Assembly (NCBI GenBank): GCA_035758545.1
Contig: DASTWQ010000149.1
Coordinates: forward strand, 1 to 9,406
From: JAFDVN01 sp035758545
Lineage (GTDB): Bacteria > Acidobacteriota > Holophagae > Holophagales > Holophagaceae
Direction: 5' to 3'
DNA: 9,406 nucleotides
Shown: one piece after another, positions 1-6,102 of the stretch
How positions within the stretch are numbered: the stretch's first letter is position 1
Layout of the letters: every line of letters begins with the position of its first letter
Position numbers and translations under genes: made by a program
Notes under the pieces: model-generated
Told to the model about the DNA's origin: nothing
Seen by the model: only the letters and a program-made list of their open reading frames with translations
Database searches by the model: none

Positions 1-1057
1 AGAGCTGCCCAGGAAGGGCATCACCGCGCAGGAGATCGTCAACGCCATCCACGCCGGCGAGATCAAGGGGCTGATGCTCCTCTGCTTCAATCCCGTCGTG
101 AGCCTGCCCAACACGGACTTCACCCGGGAAGCCTTCTCCAAGCTCGAGTTCATGGTGGGCCTGGACTTCTTCCTCAGCGAGAGCATGCAGTACGCGGACG
201 TCGTTCTGCCTTCCGCCCTGCACGAGGAGGACGAGGGCACCGCCACCAGCGCGGAGGGCCGCGTCATCAAGATCAACAAGGCCGTGGAGTGCCCCGGCGA
301 CGCCAAGCCCGACTGGGAGATCATGGTGGATCTGGCGAAGCGCCTGGGCCGGGGCAGGTTCTTCGACCACCTCACCAGCTCCCGGGAGATCTTCGAGGAG
401 CTGCGCAAGGCCTCCTCCGGCGGCACCGCGGACTACGGCGGCATCACCTACGAGAAGATCGAGAAGCAGATGGGCGTCTTCTGGCCCTGCCCGACGGAGG
501 ACCATCCCGGCACGCCACGGCTCTTCGAGGGCGGGAAGTTCATGCACCCGGACGGTAGGGCGAAATTCCATCCGACCCCGTGGCGCCCGGCCATGGAAGT
601 GGTGGACGCGGACTATCCCGTGTGGCTGACCACGGGCCGGGTGGTCTTCCACTACCTGAGCGGAACCCAGACCCGGCGCATCGGCTTCCTCGTGGAGCAG
701 TGCCCGCACCCCTACCTGGAGATCCACCCGCGGCTGGCGGAGGCCTACGGCATCCAGGAGGGGGACCCGGTGGAGATCGAGAGCCGCCGCGGGTCCATGG
801 TCCTGCCGGCCAAGGTGGTCCGCACCATCCGCCCCGACACGGTCTTCATCCCCTACCACTGGCCCTCGAAGCTGGCGGCCAACCAGCTCACGGCCCGCCA
901 CCTGGACCCGGTGAGCAAGATCCCCGAGTACAAGGTGAGCGCCGTACGGATCCGGAAGACCACGGAGGACCGCCTCAGCCCCGAGCTCCGGGAGCTGCAG
1001 CGCATGGCCTTCGAGGCCCGCAGCAACCAGCCAGAGCTTCCCGAGCAGGTGTTCTGA
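1..1057 (+). CDS. Molybdopterin oxidoreductase, probable nitrate reductase catalytic subunit (C-terminal part; 5' truncated by window edge)
   Basis: The frame is open from base 2 and gives about 351 residues, so the ATG at position 74 is probably an internal methionine. The segment is the C-terminal part of a bis-MGD enzyme of the NarB/NasA/NapA and formate dehydrogenase group. It shows the ADVVLP...EEDEGT...EGRV stretch typical of the central domain, followed by PGDAKPDW. The C-terminal dinucleotide-binding domain begins near PVWLTTGR, continues with SGTQTRR, has EIHP and SRRG, and ends with IPEYKVSAVRI. The family reduces or oxidises small oxyanions or formate at a molybdenum centre. Nitrate as substrate is inferred from the NarK and HPP genes downstream. 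The N-terminal [4Fe-4S] motif and any Tat signal lie outside the window, so the cell compartment is unknown. Its TGA shares one base with the next ATG (TGATG). Confidence 0.85.
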   Translation, partial: ELPRKGITAQEIVNAIHAGEIKGLMLLCFNPVVSLPNTDFTREAFSKLEFMVGLDFFLSESMQYADVVLPSALHEEDEGTATSAEGRVIKINKAVECPGDAKPDWEIMVDLAKRLGRGRFFDHLTSSREIFEELRKASSGGTADYGGITYEKIEKQMGVFWPCPTEDHPGTPRLFEGGKFMHPDGRAKFHPTPWRPAMEVVDADYPVWLTTGRVVFHYLSGTQTRRIGFLVEQCPHPYLEIHPRLAEAYGIQEGDPVEIESRRGSMVLPAKVVRTIRPDTVFIPYHWPSKLAANQLTARHLDPVSKIPEYKVSAVRIRKTTEDRLSPELRELQRMAFEARSNQPELPEQVF

Positions 1058-1644
1058 TGGCGCTCGTCAACGAGGAATTCGGCTTTTTCATCGACCCCCA
1101 GCGCTGCATCGGCTGCCGGGCCTGCGTGGGCGCCTGCGCCGAATGCGGCACCCACCGGGGCCGCTCCATGATCCACCTGGACGAGATGGACCGCCTCGCC
1201 AGCACCCAGACGGTCCCCACGGTCTGCATGCACTGCGAGGATCCCATCTGCGCCCAGGTCTGCCCCGCGGACGCCATCAAGCGCACCGAGGACGGCGTCG
1301 TCCACAGCAGCCAGAAGCCCCGCTGCATCGGCTGCCAGAACTGCGAGCTGAGCTGCCCCTTCGGCGTGCCCATCGTCTTCAGCGGCCTGGAGCAGATGCT
1401 CAAGTGCGACCTCTGCTACGACCGCACCAGCGAGGGCCTGCGACCCATGTGCGCCACGGTCTGCCCCAGCCAGGCCCTGCTCTACGCCCCCAAGGTCCAG
1501 ATCGAGGGGATGCGCAAGAACAAGCCCGTCCGGGAGTTCACCATCGGCAGCCTCAAGGTGAAGACCCGCAACGCGGTCATGCTGCCGGACGACGACGCCC
1601 CGCTTCATCTCGACGCGGCACTGCTCATCTCGGGAGGTCTGTGA
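1057..1644 (+). CDS. 4Fe-4S ferredoxin-type electron-transfer subunit (four clusters)
   Basis: This 195-residue protein starts at the ATG overlapping the upstream stop. It carries four cysteine groups in the DmsB/NrfC/NarH pattern: C17-C20-C23-C27, C57-C60-C65-C69, C90-C93-C96-C100, and C117-C120 paired with C132-C136. That is enough for four [4Fe-4S] clusters. A seventeenth cysteine, C30, lies just after the first group. No signal peptide or membrane helix is visible. In this family such subunits pass electrons to the molybdenum subunit and are often exported with it as a folded complex, without a signal of their own. The position between the catalytic subunit and a Rieske protein supports that role. 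It lacks the length and extra domains of a classical NarH and is closer in size to DmsB or NrfC. Physiological electron donor is not shown by the sequence. Confidence 0.9.
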   Translation: MALVNEEFGFFIDPQRCIGCRACVGACAECGTHRGRSMIHLDEMDRLASTQTVPTVCMHCEDPICAQVCPADAIKRTEDGVVHSSQKPRCIGCQNCELSCPFGVPIVFSGLEQMLKCDLCYDRTSEGLRPMCATVCPSQALLYAPKVQIEGMRKNKPVREFTIGSLKVKTRNAVMLPDDDAPLHLDAALLISGGL

Positions 1645-2159
1645 TGGCCAAATGGCGCAAGGCGTTCCCCGTGGACCTGGCGGACGAGAGCTCCATCAGC
1701 CGCCGGGAGTTCGCCCGGTTCCTGGCCCTCGTCAGCGCGGGCTTCACCGCCGGCATCGGCTACCTCTGGATGCGCAAGAGGCCCCTCGAAGGCGCGCCGG
1801 AGCCCAAGGGCGTCTCCGAGACAGCCGTGGACCTTGGCCCGGCAGAGGCTCTGGCCCCGGGCCAGTCCCGGCTCTTCACCTTCCGGGACGCGGACGACCG
1901 CTGCATCCTGCTGCGCACGGCGGAAGGGGACCTGAGAGCCTACCGCCAGACCTGCACCCACCTGGGCTGCGCCGTCCGGTTCAAGGGCGGCCAGCTGGAG
2001 TGCCCCTGCCACAACGGGTTCTTCGAGTGCGGCCACGGCTTCCCGGTGCAGGGGCCGCCGACCCGGCCCCTCTCGGCCATCGCGCTGCAGGTCCGCCCCG
2101 ACGGCCGGGTCTGGGCCGTCGGCGACCTGCCCAAGCCCGGCGAAGGGAAGGAGGCCTGA
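1644..2159 (+). CDS. Rieske [2Fe-2S] protein with Tat-type N-terminal anchor
   Basis: This 171-residue protein starts at an ATG that shares one base with the upstream TGA. The Rieske ligands are C104 and H106 in CTHLGC, and C120 and H123 in CPCH; C109 and C122 would form the usual disulfide. Residues 16 to 26 (SSISRREFARF) match a twin-arginine signal with R20-R21, followed by a hydrophobic stretch near 24 to 42 and then basic residues. No clear cleavage site is seen, so an uncleaved membrane anchor with the cluster domain outside the cytoplasm is likely, as in QcrA/PetA. No cytochrome b gene is adjacent, which argues against a bc1 complex. The Tat-like anchor argues against cytoplasmic NirD. 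A Rieske gene also occurs in haloarchaeal nar operons. The proposed job is electron transfer between the quinone pool or another donor and the reductase; this is inference. Confidence 0.88.
   Translation: MAKWRKAFPVDLADESSISRREFARFLALVSAGFTAGIGYLWMRKRPLEGAPEPKGVSETAVDLGPAEALAPGQSRLFTFRDADDRCILLRTAEGDLRAYRQTCTHLGCAVRFKGGQLECPCHNGFFECGHGFPVQGPPTRPLSAIALQVRPDGRVWAVGDLPKPGEGKEA
2148..2154 (+). promoter_or_regulatory. Ribosome binding site for the 70-residue membrane protein
   Basis: AAGGAGG lies inside the last codons of the Rieske gene and six bases before the ATG at 2161. It is a near-perfect Shine-Dalgarno sequence and supports the short downstream gene as real. Confidence 0.75.
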
Positions 2160-2160
2160 G

Positions 2161-2373
2161 ATGCGTCCCAAGGCTCCCCGCACCGCCATGACCAGCTTCG
2201 TGCTGGGCATGGGCCTGCTGATCCTCGTGATCCAGGTCTACCTCTTCGAGACCGTCCTGGGCAGCGTCCTGGACGGCCATCGCGCCCTCCTGGGCGGCGC
2301 CTTCGCCGCCTCGCTGCTCCTCACCCTGGTGGCCCTGGGCCTCGCCTTCCGGGTCCGCCACCTCGACCACTGA
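2161..2373 (+). CDS. Small two-helix membrane protein
   Basis: This 70-residue protein has two hydrophobic helices, about residues 10 to 33 and 42 to 63, joined by a short segment with ETVLGSVLDGHRALLG. A basic N-terminus (MRPKAPR) and a basic C-terminal end (RVRHLDH) predict a hairpin with both ends in the cytoplasm. It begins one base after the Rieske stop with a strong ribosome binding site, so it is clearly part of the operon. It resembles, from memory, the small DUF6755 family; I could not check this. There are no cysteines. The helices contain no histidine (the two visible ones lie in the loop and at the C-terminus), so it does not look like a NarI-type haem protein. A membrane anchor or assembly partner of the Rieske/reductase complex is possible but unproven. 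Confidence 0.8.
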   Translation: MRPKAPRTAMTSFVLGMGLLILVIQVYLFETVLGSVLDGHRALLGGAFAASLLLTLVALGLAFRVRHLDH

Positions 2374-2387
2374 CCGATCGGATCCCT

Positions 2388-2392
2388 GGAGG
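2388..2392 (+). promoter_or_regulatory. Ribosome binding site of narK-like gene
   Basis: GGAGG lies five bases before the ATG at 2398, within the 24-base gap after the small membrane protein gene. It supports the chosen start. The gap is too short to hold an obvious promoter or terminator. Confidence 0.7.
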
Positions 2393-2397
2393 TCCCC

Positions 2398-3879
2398 ATG
2401 TCGGATCGCGCCAAGGCCAACGCGGCCCTTGCGATGAGCACGCTCGCCTTCTTCTGGTGCTTCGCCTGCTGGACCCTCAACGGCGTGCTGGGGGCCTTCC
2501 TGGTGGACAACGGACTCTTCCACTGGAACCAGGAGCAGCTGGGGTGGATCCTCGGCATCCCGGTGCTGACGGGCTCCGTGCTGCGCCTGCCCGTGGGCAT
2601 GCTCGCGGACCGCTTCGGGGGTAGGCGGGTGTACACCGCCCTGCTGTTCCTGTCCGCAGTGCCCATGTGGCTGCTGGGCAGCACCCACAGCTACGGCGGC
2701 TTCCTGCTCGCCTCCCTCGGCTTCGGCCTCACGGGCGCCTCCTTCGCCGTGGGCGTGGCCTTCACCTCCTCCTGGTTCCCGAAGGCGCAGCAGGGCACGG
2801 CGCTCGGCATCTTCGGCGCGGGCAACGTGGGCACCGCCCTGACGGCCCTCTTCGCGCCCACGGCGCTCAAGGCCCTGACGAAGGGCGGGACGGACCTGGA
2901 GGCCTGGCGCACCCTGCCGAAGCTCTACGCCGTCGGCCTGGTGCTCATCGCCGTGGCCTTCCTGCTGGTCACCCGCGAGCATGTCTCCGGCCGCCCGCCG
3001 CGCACCCTGGCCCAGCTCCTGAGCCCCATGAAGCGGCTGCGGGTCTGGCGCTTCGGCCTCTACTACTTCCTCGTCTTCGGCTGCTTCGTGGCCCTCTCCC
3101 AGTGGCTGGTGCCCTACTACATGGGCGTCTACGGGATGTCTCTGGCCGCCGCCGGCGCCCTGGCCGCCTCGTTCAGCCTGCCGGCGGGCCTGGTGCGCGC
3201 CGCGGGCGGCTGGCTCGCGGACCGCTACGGCGCCCGCACGGTGATCTACTGGGCCTTCGCCGGGAGCGTGGTGGCCTGCCTCGCCCTCTCGGTGCCGCGC
3301 ATGACCATCGAGTCGCCGGGCCCCGCCGTCCAGGCGCCGAAGGCCGGCGTCGTGACCGAGGTGGCGGCGGACCACATCGCGCTGGACGGCGTCCGCCTGC
3401 CGCTGCGGACGAAGGCGCCGGAGCCGCCCATCGAGGCCGGGACCTTCGTGATGCCCCACAGCACCTTCTGGCAGGAGCCCGCCGTGAAGCCCGGCGACAA
3501 GGTCACCAAGAAGCAGGTGCTGGCGAAGGGCGTGACCCGGATCTTCTTCCAGGCCAACGTGAAGATCTTCGCGGGGATCGTCCTGGTGCTCGGCCTCCTG
3601 TGGGGCGTGGGCATGGGGGCGGTCTACAAGTACATCCCCACCTATTTCCCGGACGAGGTCGGCGCCGTGGGCGGCCTGGTGGGCGTCATCGGCGGCCTGG
3701 GGGGCTTCGTGGGGCCCATCGTCTTCGGCTACGTGCTCAAGACCAGCGGCCTCTGGACGACCATGTGGGTGATGCTGGCGGCGCTGTCCCTGACCTGCCT
3801 CGTCATGCTCCACCTCGTGGTGCAGCGGATCATCCGCCGCGAGAAGCCGGAGATCGCCTTCGGGACGGAGCCGGAATGA
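2398..3879 (+). CDS. narK: NarK-family nitrate/nitrite transporter (MFS) with periplasmic insertion
   Basis: This 493-residue inner-membrane protein has twelve predicted helices. The first nitrate signature spans about 112 to 147 (GASFAVGVAF, then QQGTALGIFGAGNVG), and the second about 422 to 440 (GAVGGLVGVIGGLGGFVGP). R63 in helix 2 and R267 in helix 8 match the two arginines that hold nitrate in E. coli NarK. MFS motif-A-like loops are at GMLADRFGGRR and GGWLADRYGAR. Family members exchange nitrate and nitrite or import nitrate with protons; the direction cannot be read from the sequence. Residues about 303 to 385, between helices 9 and 10, form a hydrophilic insertion of roughly 80 residues that ordinary NarK proteins lack. 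The gene overlaps the following HPP gene by four bases (ATGA). Confidence 0.93.
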   Translation: MSDRAKANAALAMSTLAFFWCFACWTLNGVLGAFLVDNGLFHWNQEQLGWILGIPVLTGSVLRLPVGMLADRFGGRRVYTALLFLSAVPMWLLGSTHSYGGFLLASLGFGLTGASFAVGVAFTSSWFPKAQQGTALGIFGAGNVGTALTALFAPTALKALTKGGTDLEAWRTLPKLYAVGLVLIAVAFLLVTREHVSGRPPRTLAQLLSPMKRLRVWRFGLYYFLVFGCFVALSQWLVPYYMGVYGMSLAAAGALAASFSLPAGLVRAAGGWLADRYGARTVIYWAFAGSVVACLALSVPRMTIESPGPAVQAPKAGVVTEVAADHIALDGVRLPLRTKAPEPPIEAGTFVMPHSTFWQEPAVKPGDKVTKKQVLAKGVTRIFFQANVKIFAGIVLVLGLLWGVGMGAVYKYIPTYFPDEVGAVGGLVGVIGGLGGFVGPIVFGYVLKTSGLWTTMWVMLAALSLTCLVMLHLVVQRIIRREKPEIAFGTEPE

Positions 3880-4496
3880 ACCCGTCCCCGCCGCGGCGGC
3901 CCCTCGCCCTCTTCGAGCCTGCGCAGGTGCCCGGGCTCCTGGGCCGGCTGCGGATGGACTGGCTGCTGGCGCACTTCCCGCCCCGGCTGGTGTGGGCCGC
4001 CTTCATGGCCATCAACGGCTTCCTCAGCATCGCGCTGATGAGTTTGGCGGCCCTGGCCTCCGGGACGAGCTTCGTGTTCCCCTCCCTCGGGCCGACGGCC
4101 TTCCTCTTCTTCTTCAACCCCGACGCCCCCTCCGCGAGCCCGCGGCACACGATCTACGGCCACGCCATCGGCATCCTCTGCGGCTGGGGCGCCCTCTGGG
4201 CCACGGGGCTGCAGCACGCCCAGTGGCACCCCGGCCACGCCGTGATGCCCGCCCGGGTGCTGGCGGCGGCCCTGGCCCTGGGCGCCACCGGGGCCCTGAT
4301 GATCCTGCTGAAGGCCGCCCATCCCCCGGCGGGCGCGACGACGCTCATCATCGCCCTCGGCATCCTGGTCGAGCCGAAGCAGCTGGTGGTCATCGAATTC
4401 GCCGTCGTCCTGCTCACCCTCCAGGCCATCGCCATCAACCGGCTCGCGGGCCTGGACTATCCCCTCTGGGCACGGCGGACGGATCCGGCGCCCTGA
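3876..4496 (+). CDS. HPP-family membrane protein, candidate nitrite transporter
   Basis: This 206-residue protein starts at the ATG of the ATGA overlap with narK. It carries the family-defining HPP motif at H149-P150-P151 (AAHPPAGATT) and about five hydrophobic segments, near 38 to 61, 66 to 82, 92 to 110, 123 to 147 and 155 to 182. The conserved FPSLGPTAF stretch lies at the second segment. HPP proteins of plant chloroplasts and of cyanobacteria have been reported to carry nitrite. Many bacterial members have no assigned function. The four-base overlap with narK and the place inside a nitrate reductase operon support a nitrite or nitrate transport role here. The N-terminal 35 residues are proline- and arginine-rich and probably cytoplasmic. 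No fused CBS domains are present, unlike in some bacterial HPP proteins. Confidence 0.88.
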   Translation: MNPSPPRRPLALFEPAQVPGLLGRLRMDWLLAHFPPRLVWAAFMAINGFLSIALMSLAALASGTSFVFPSLGPTAFLFFFNPDAPSASPRHTIYGHAIGILCGWGALWATGLQHAQWHPGHAVMPARVLAAALALGATGALMILLKAAHPPAGATTLIIALGILVEPKQLVVIEFAVVLLTLQAIAINRLAGLDYPLWARRTDPAP

Positions 4497-4536
4497 GCGC
4501 CGTCCCCCTCCACCGCGCCTCCATCCCCGCTGACCG

Positions 4537-4552
4537 CGCCCCGCCCGGGGCG
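4537..4552 (+). promoter_or_regulatory. GC hairpin touching the ribosome binding site of the barrel gene
   Basis: CGCCCC and GGGGCG pair around a GCCC loop, giving a six-base-pair all-GC stem. It sits in the 67-base gap after the HPP gene, and its last base is the first base of the GGAGGAGG ribosome binding site. No T-run follows, so it is not a classical terminator. In GC-rich DNA short stems can occur by chance. It could mark a transcript boundary or reduce translation of the barrel gene. Confidence 0.3.
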
Positions 4553-4559
4553 GAGGAGG
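4552..4559 (+). promoter_or_regulatory. Ribosome binding site of the outer-membrane barrel gene
   Basis: GGAGGAGG lies four bases before the ATG at 4564 and fixes this start. The same 15 bases, GGAGGAGGTCCCATG, occur again at 5779 to 5793 in front of the next gene. Confidence 0.7.
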
Positions 4560-4563
4560 TCCC

Positions 4564-5763
4564 ATGCGCGCCCCGAGCCTGCTTCCCGTCCTGTTTCTGA
4601 TCCTGGTGCCGGTCCTGACGGCCGCGCCGCGCCTCGCCGGGGATGAGCCCGGCCCTCTCGCGGCCCTCCAGCAGGGGCAGGCGAGCCTGCTCCTGCGCCC
4701 CCGCTACGAGGCGGTGGACGACCGCGGCGCCGGCAGGACCGCGGACGCCCTCACGGACCGCCTGGTGCTGGGCTATCGCACGGGTTCCTGGGAAGGACTC
4801 TCGGCCTACGCGGAGTTCGAGACCATCACCGCGCTCCAGACGCCGCCCCGCTACTTCGTGCCCCCGACGGGCTACGGCGATCCCACCCGGGCGGCGGTAG
4901 TGGATCCGGCCCTCACCCAGGTGAACCAGCTCTACCTGGCCTGGAAGGGCCTCAAGGTGGGGCGGCAGGCCGTGAACCTGGACGACCAGCGCTTCCTGGG
5001 CTCCGTGGGATGGCGGCAGAACGACCAGACCTTCACGGGCGCCAGCTTCACCAACGGCACCTGGATCCCCCGCACGGCGTTCACCGTGGCGCGGTTCACC
5101 CAAGTGGCGCCCATCACCGGGATCACCCGGGACCTGCGGATGGATGTGGTGAACGCGAGCGTCGCCCTCTGGGCCGGGACCCATCTGAGCCTCTTCCGCT
5201 ACGCCTCCGAGGAGGTCTCCGCCCCGGCCAGCTCCCTCGCGCACACCGGCGCGCGGCTGGAGGGCGGCTGGAAGGCGCTGCGGGTCGAGGCGAGCTACGC
5301 GGTCCAGCGCCCCTTCCGGGAGGCCACCGCCGCCACGACGCCGAAGGCCGGCTACCGCCTCGCGGGCCTGGGCTGGGCCTTCTCCCCGTCCCACACGGTG
5401 ATGCTCGAGCAGGAGGAGCTGGAGCCGGGCTTCCGCACGCCCTACGCGACGCTTCATGCCTGGAACGGCTGGGCGGACCGGTTCCTGACGACGCCTGCGG
5501 CGGGGCTGCGGGACCGCTTCCTCCGCTACCGCGGCAAGGTCGGCGCCTGGTCCTTCGAGGCGGCCGTCCATGCCTTCCACGCCCAGGCGGCGGGCGCCGC
5601 CTACGGGCGGGAGGTGGACCTCTCCGTGGCCTGGCAGGCCCGGTCCTGGCTCCAGCTCCTGGTGAAGGGCGCCGACTACCGGGCCGACGCCGCCACGCCG
5701 ACCCTCGGCACGGCCAACCGGGGCCTGAAGAAGCTCTGGCTCCAGGCCACCCTCCAGTTCTGA
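4564..5763 (+). CDS. Outer-membrane beta-barrel protein (alginate-export/porin-like)
   Basis: This 399-residue protein begins with a signal peptide: MRAPS, a hydrophobic core to about residue 20, and a possible cleavage after TAA or LAG. The rest alternates polar and hydrophobic residues in beta-strand fashion and ends in LQATLQF, with the terminal phenylalanine expected of proteins inserted by the Bam machinery. The stretch at residues 121 to 162 (NQLYLAWKG, GRQ, DDQRFLG, GWRQNDQTF) is the hallmark I associate with alginate-export-domain porins. Length fits that family. There are no cysteines. Alginate is an unlikely substrate in this context. A channel for nitrate or nitrite across the outer membrane is inferred from its neighbours. 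It is separated by 67 bases from the HPP gene and may be partly uncoupled from it. Confidence 0.8.
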   Translation: MRAPSLLPVLFLILVPVLTAAPRLAGDEPGPLAALQQGQASLLLRPRYEAVDDRGAGRTADALTDRLVLGYRTGSWEGLSAYAEFETITALQTPPRYFVPPTGYGDPTRAAVVDPALTQVNQLYLAWKGLKVGRQAVNLDDQRFLGSVGWRQNDQTFTGASFTNGTWIPRTAFTVARFTQVAPITGITRDLRMDVVNASVALWAGTHLSLFRYASEEVSAPASSLAHTGARLEGGWKALRVEASYAVQRPFREATAATTPKAGYRLAGLGWAFSPSHTVMLEQEELEPGFRTPYATLHAWNGWADRFLTTPAAGLRDRFLRYRGKVGAWSFEAAVHAFHAQAAGAAYGREVDLSVAWQARSWLQLLVKGADYRADAATPTLGTANRGLKKLWLQATLQF

Positions 5764-5778
5764 TCGCGGGAGAATGCG

Positions 5779-5786
5779 GGAGGAGG
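5779..5786 (+). promoter_or_regulatory. Ribosome binding site of the CMD-like gene
   Basis: GGAGGAGG lies four bases before the ATG at 5791, in the 27-base gap after the barrel gene. Spacing and following bases are identical to those at 4552 to 4566. Confidence 0.7.
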
Positions 5787-5790
5787 TCCC

Positions 5791-6102
5791 ATGAGCAAGC
5801 TGCCGAAACCGCCCCAGACCTACCGCGACTTCATCGCGCGGTTCCCCAAGCTGGGCCAGGCCTGGGACGCGCTGTCCGAGGCCGGGCAGGAGGGGCCGCT
5901 GGATCCGAAGACCCAGCGTCTCATCAAGCTCGCCGTGGCCGTGGGCGCGCTGAAGGAAGGGCCTGTCCACGCCAGCGCGCGCAAGGCCCTCGCCGCGGGC
6001 ATCACCCGCGAGGAGCTGGACCAGGTGGTGGCCCTCGCCGCGGGCACCCTCGGCATGCCCTCCACCGTGGCCGTCTGGTCCTGGATCCGCGAGGTCGAGT
6101 GA
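5791..6102 (+). CDS. Carboxymuconolactone decarboxylase (CMD)-like protein without cysteines
   Basis: This 103-residue protein matches the single-domain CMD/AhpD-like fold: an N-terminal helix (RFPKLGQAWDAL), then GPLDPKTQRLIKLAVAVGA, then VHASARKALAAGITREELDQVVALA, and a C-terminal GTLGMPSTVAVWSW. AhpD-type enzymes use a CxxC pair with a nearby histidine. Here the corresponding place reads LKEGPVHAS (54 to 62), so both cysteines are absent and only H60 remains; the whole protein has no cysteine. A peroxidase or disulfide-reductase role is therefore unlikely. The ending with LGMP and WSW recalls a cysteine-less subgroup, from memory. Its TGA overlaps the GTG start of the mobA-like gene by four bases, suggesting translational coupling. 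A function in cofactor or reductase maturation is only a guess. Confidence 0.82.
   Translation: MSKLPKPPQTYRDFIARFPKLGQAWDALSEAGQEGPLDPKTQRLIKLAVAVGALKEGPVHASARKALAAGITREELDQVVALAAGTLGMPSTVAVWSWIREVE

Noticed and set aside
74..76. ATG as the start of the molybdopterin subunit
   Set aside because: The frame is open to the left edge and the residues before it (ending GEIKGL) continue the family pattern, so the gene starts outside the window.
1644..2159. NirD-type nitrite reductase subunit or bc1-complex Rieske
   Set aside because: NirD is cytoplasmic and lacks the Tat-like anchor seen here; a bc1 assignment would need a cytochrome b gene, which is not adjacent.
1981..3813. Long minus-strand open frame (610 codons) opposite the Rieske, small membrane protein and narK genes
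   Set aside because: Its translation is rich in H, G, E, R, Q and A without any recognisable domain, as expected for the shadow of a GC-rich coding strand; the plus-strand genes have clear motifs.
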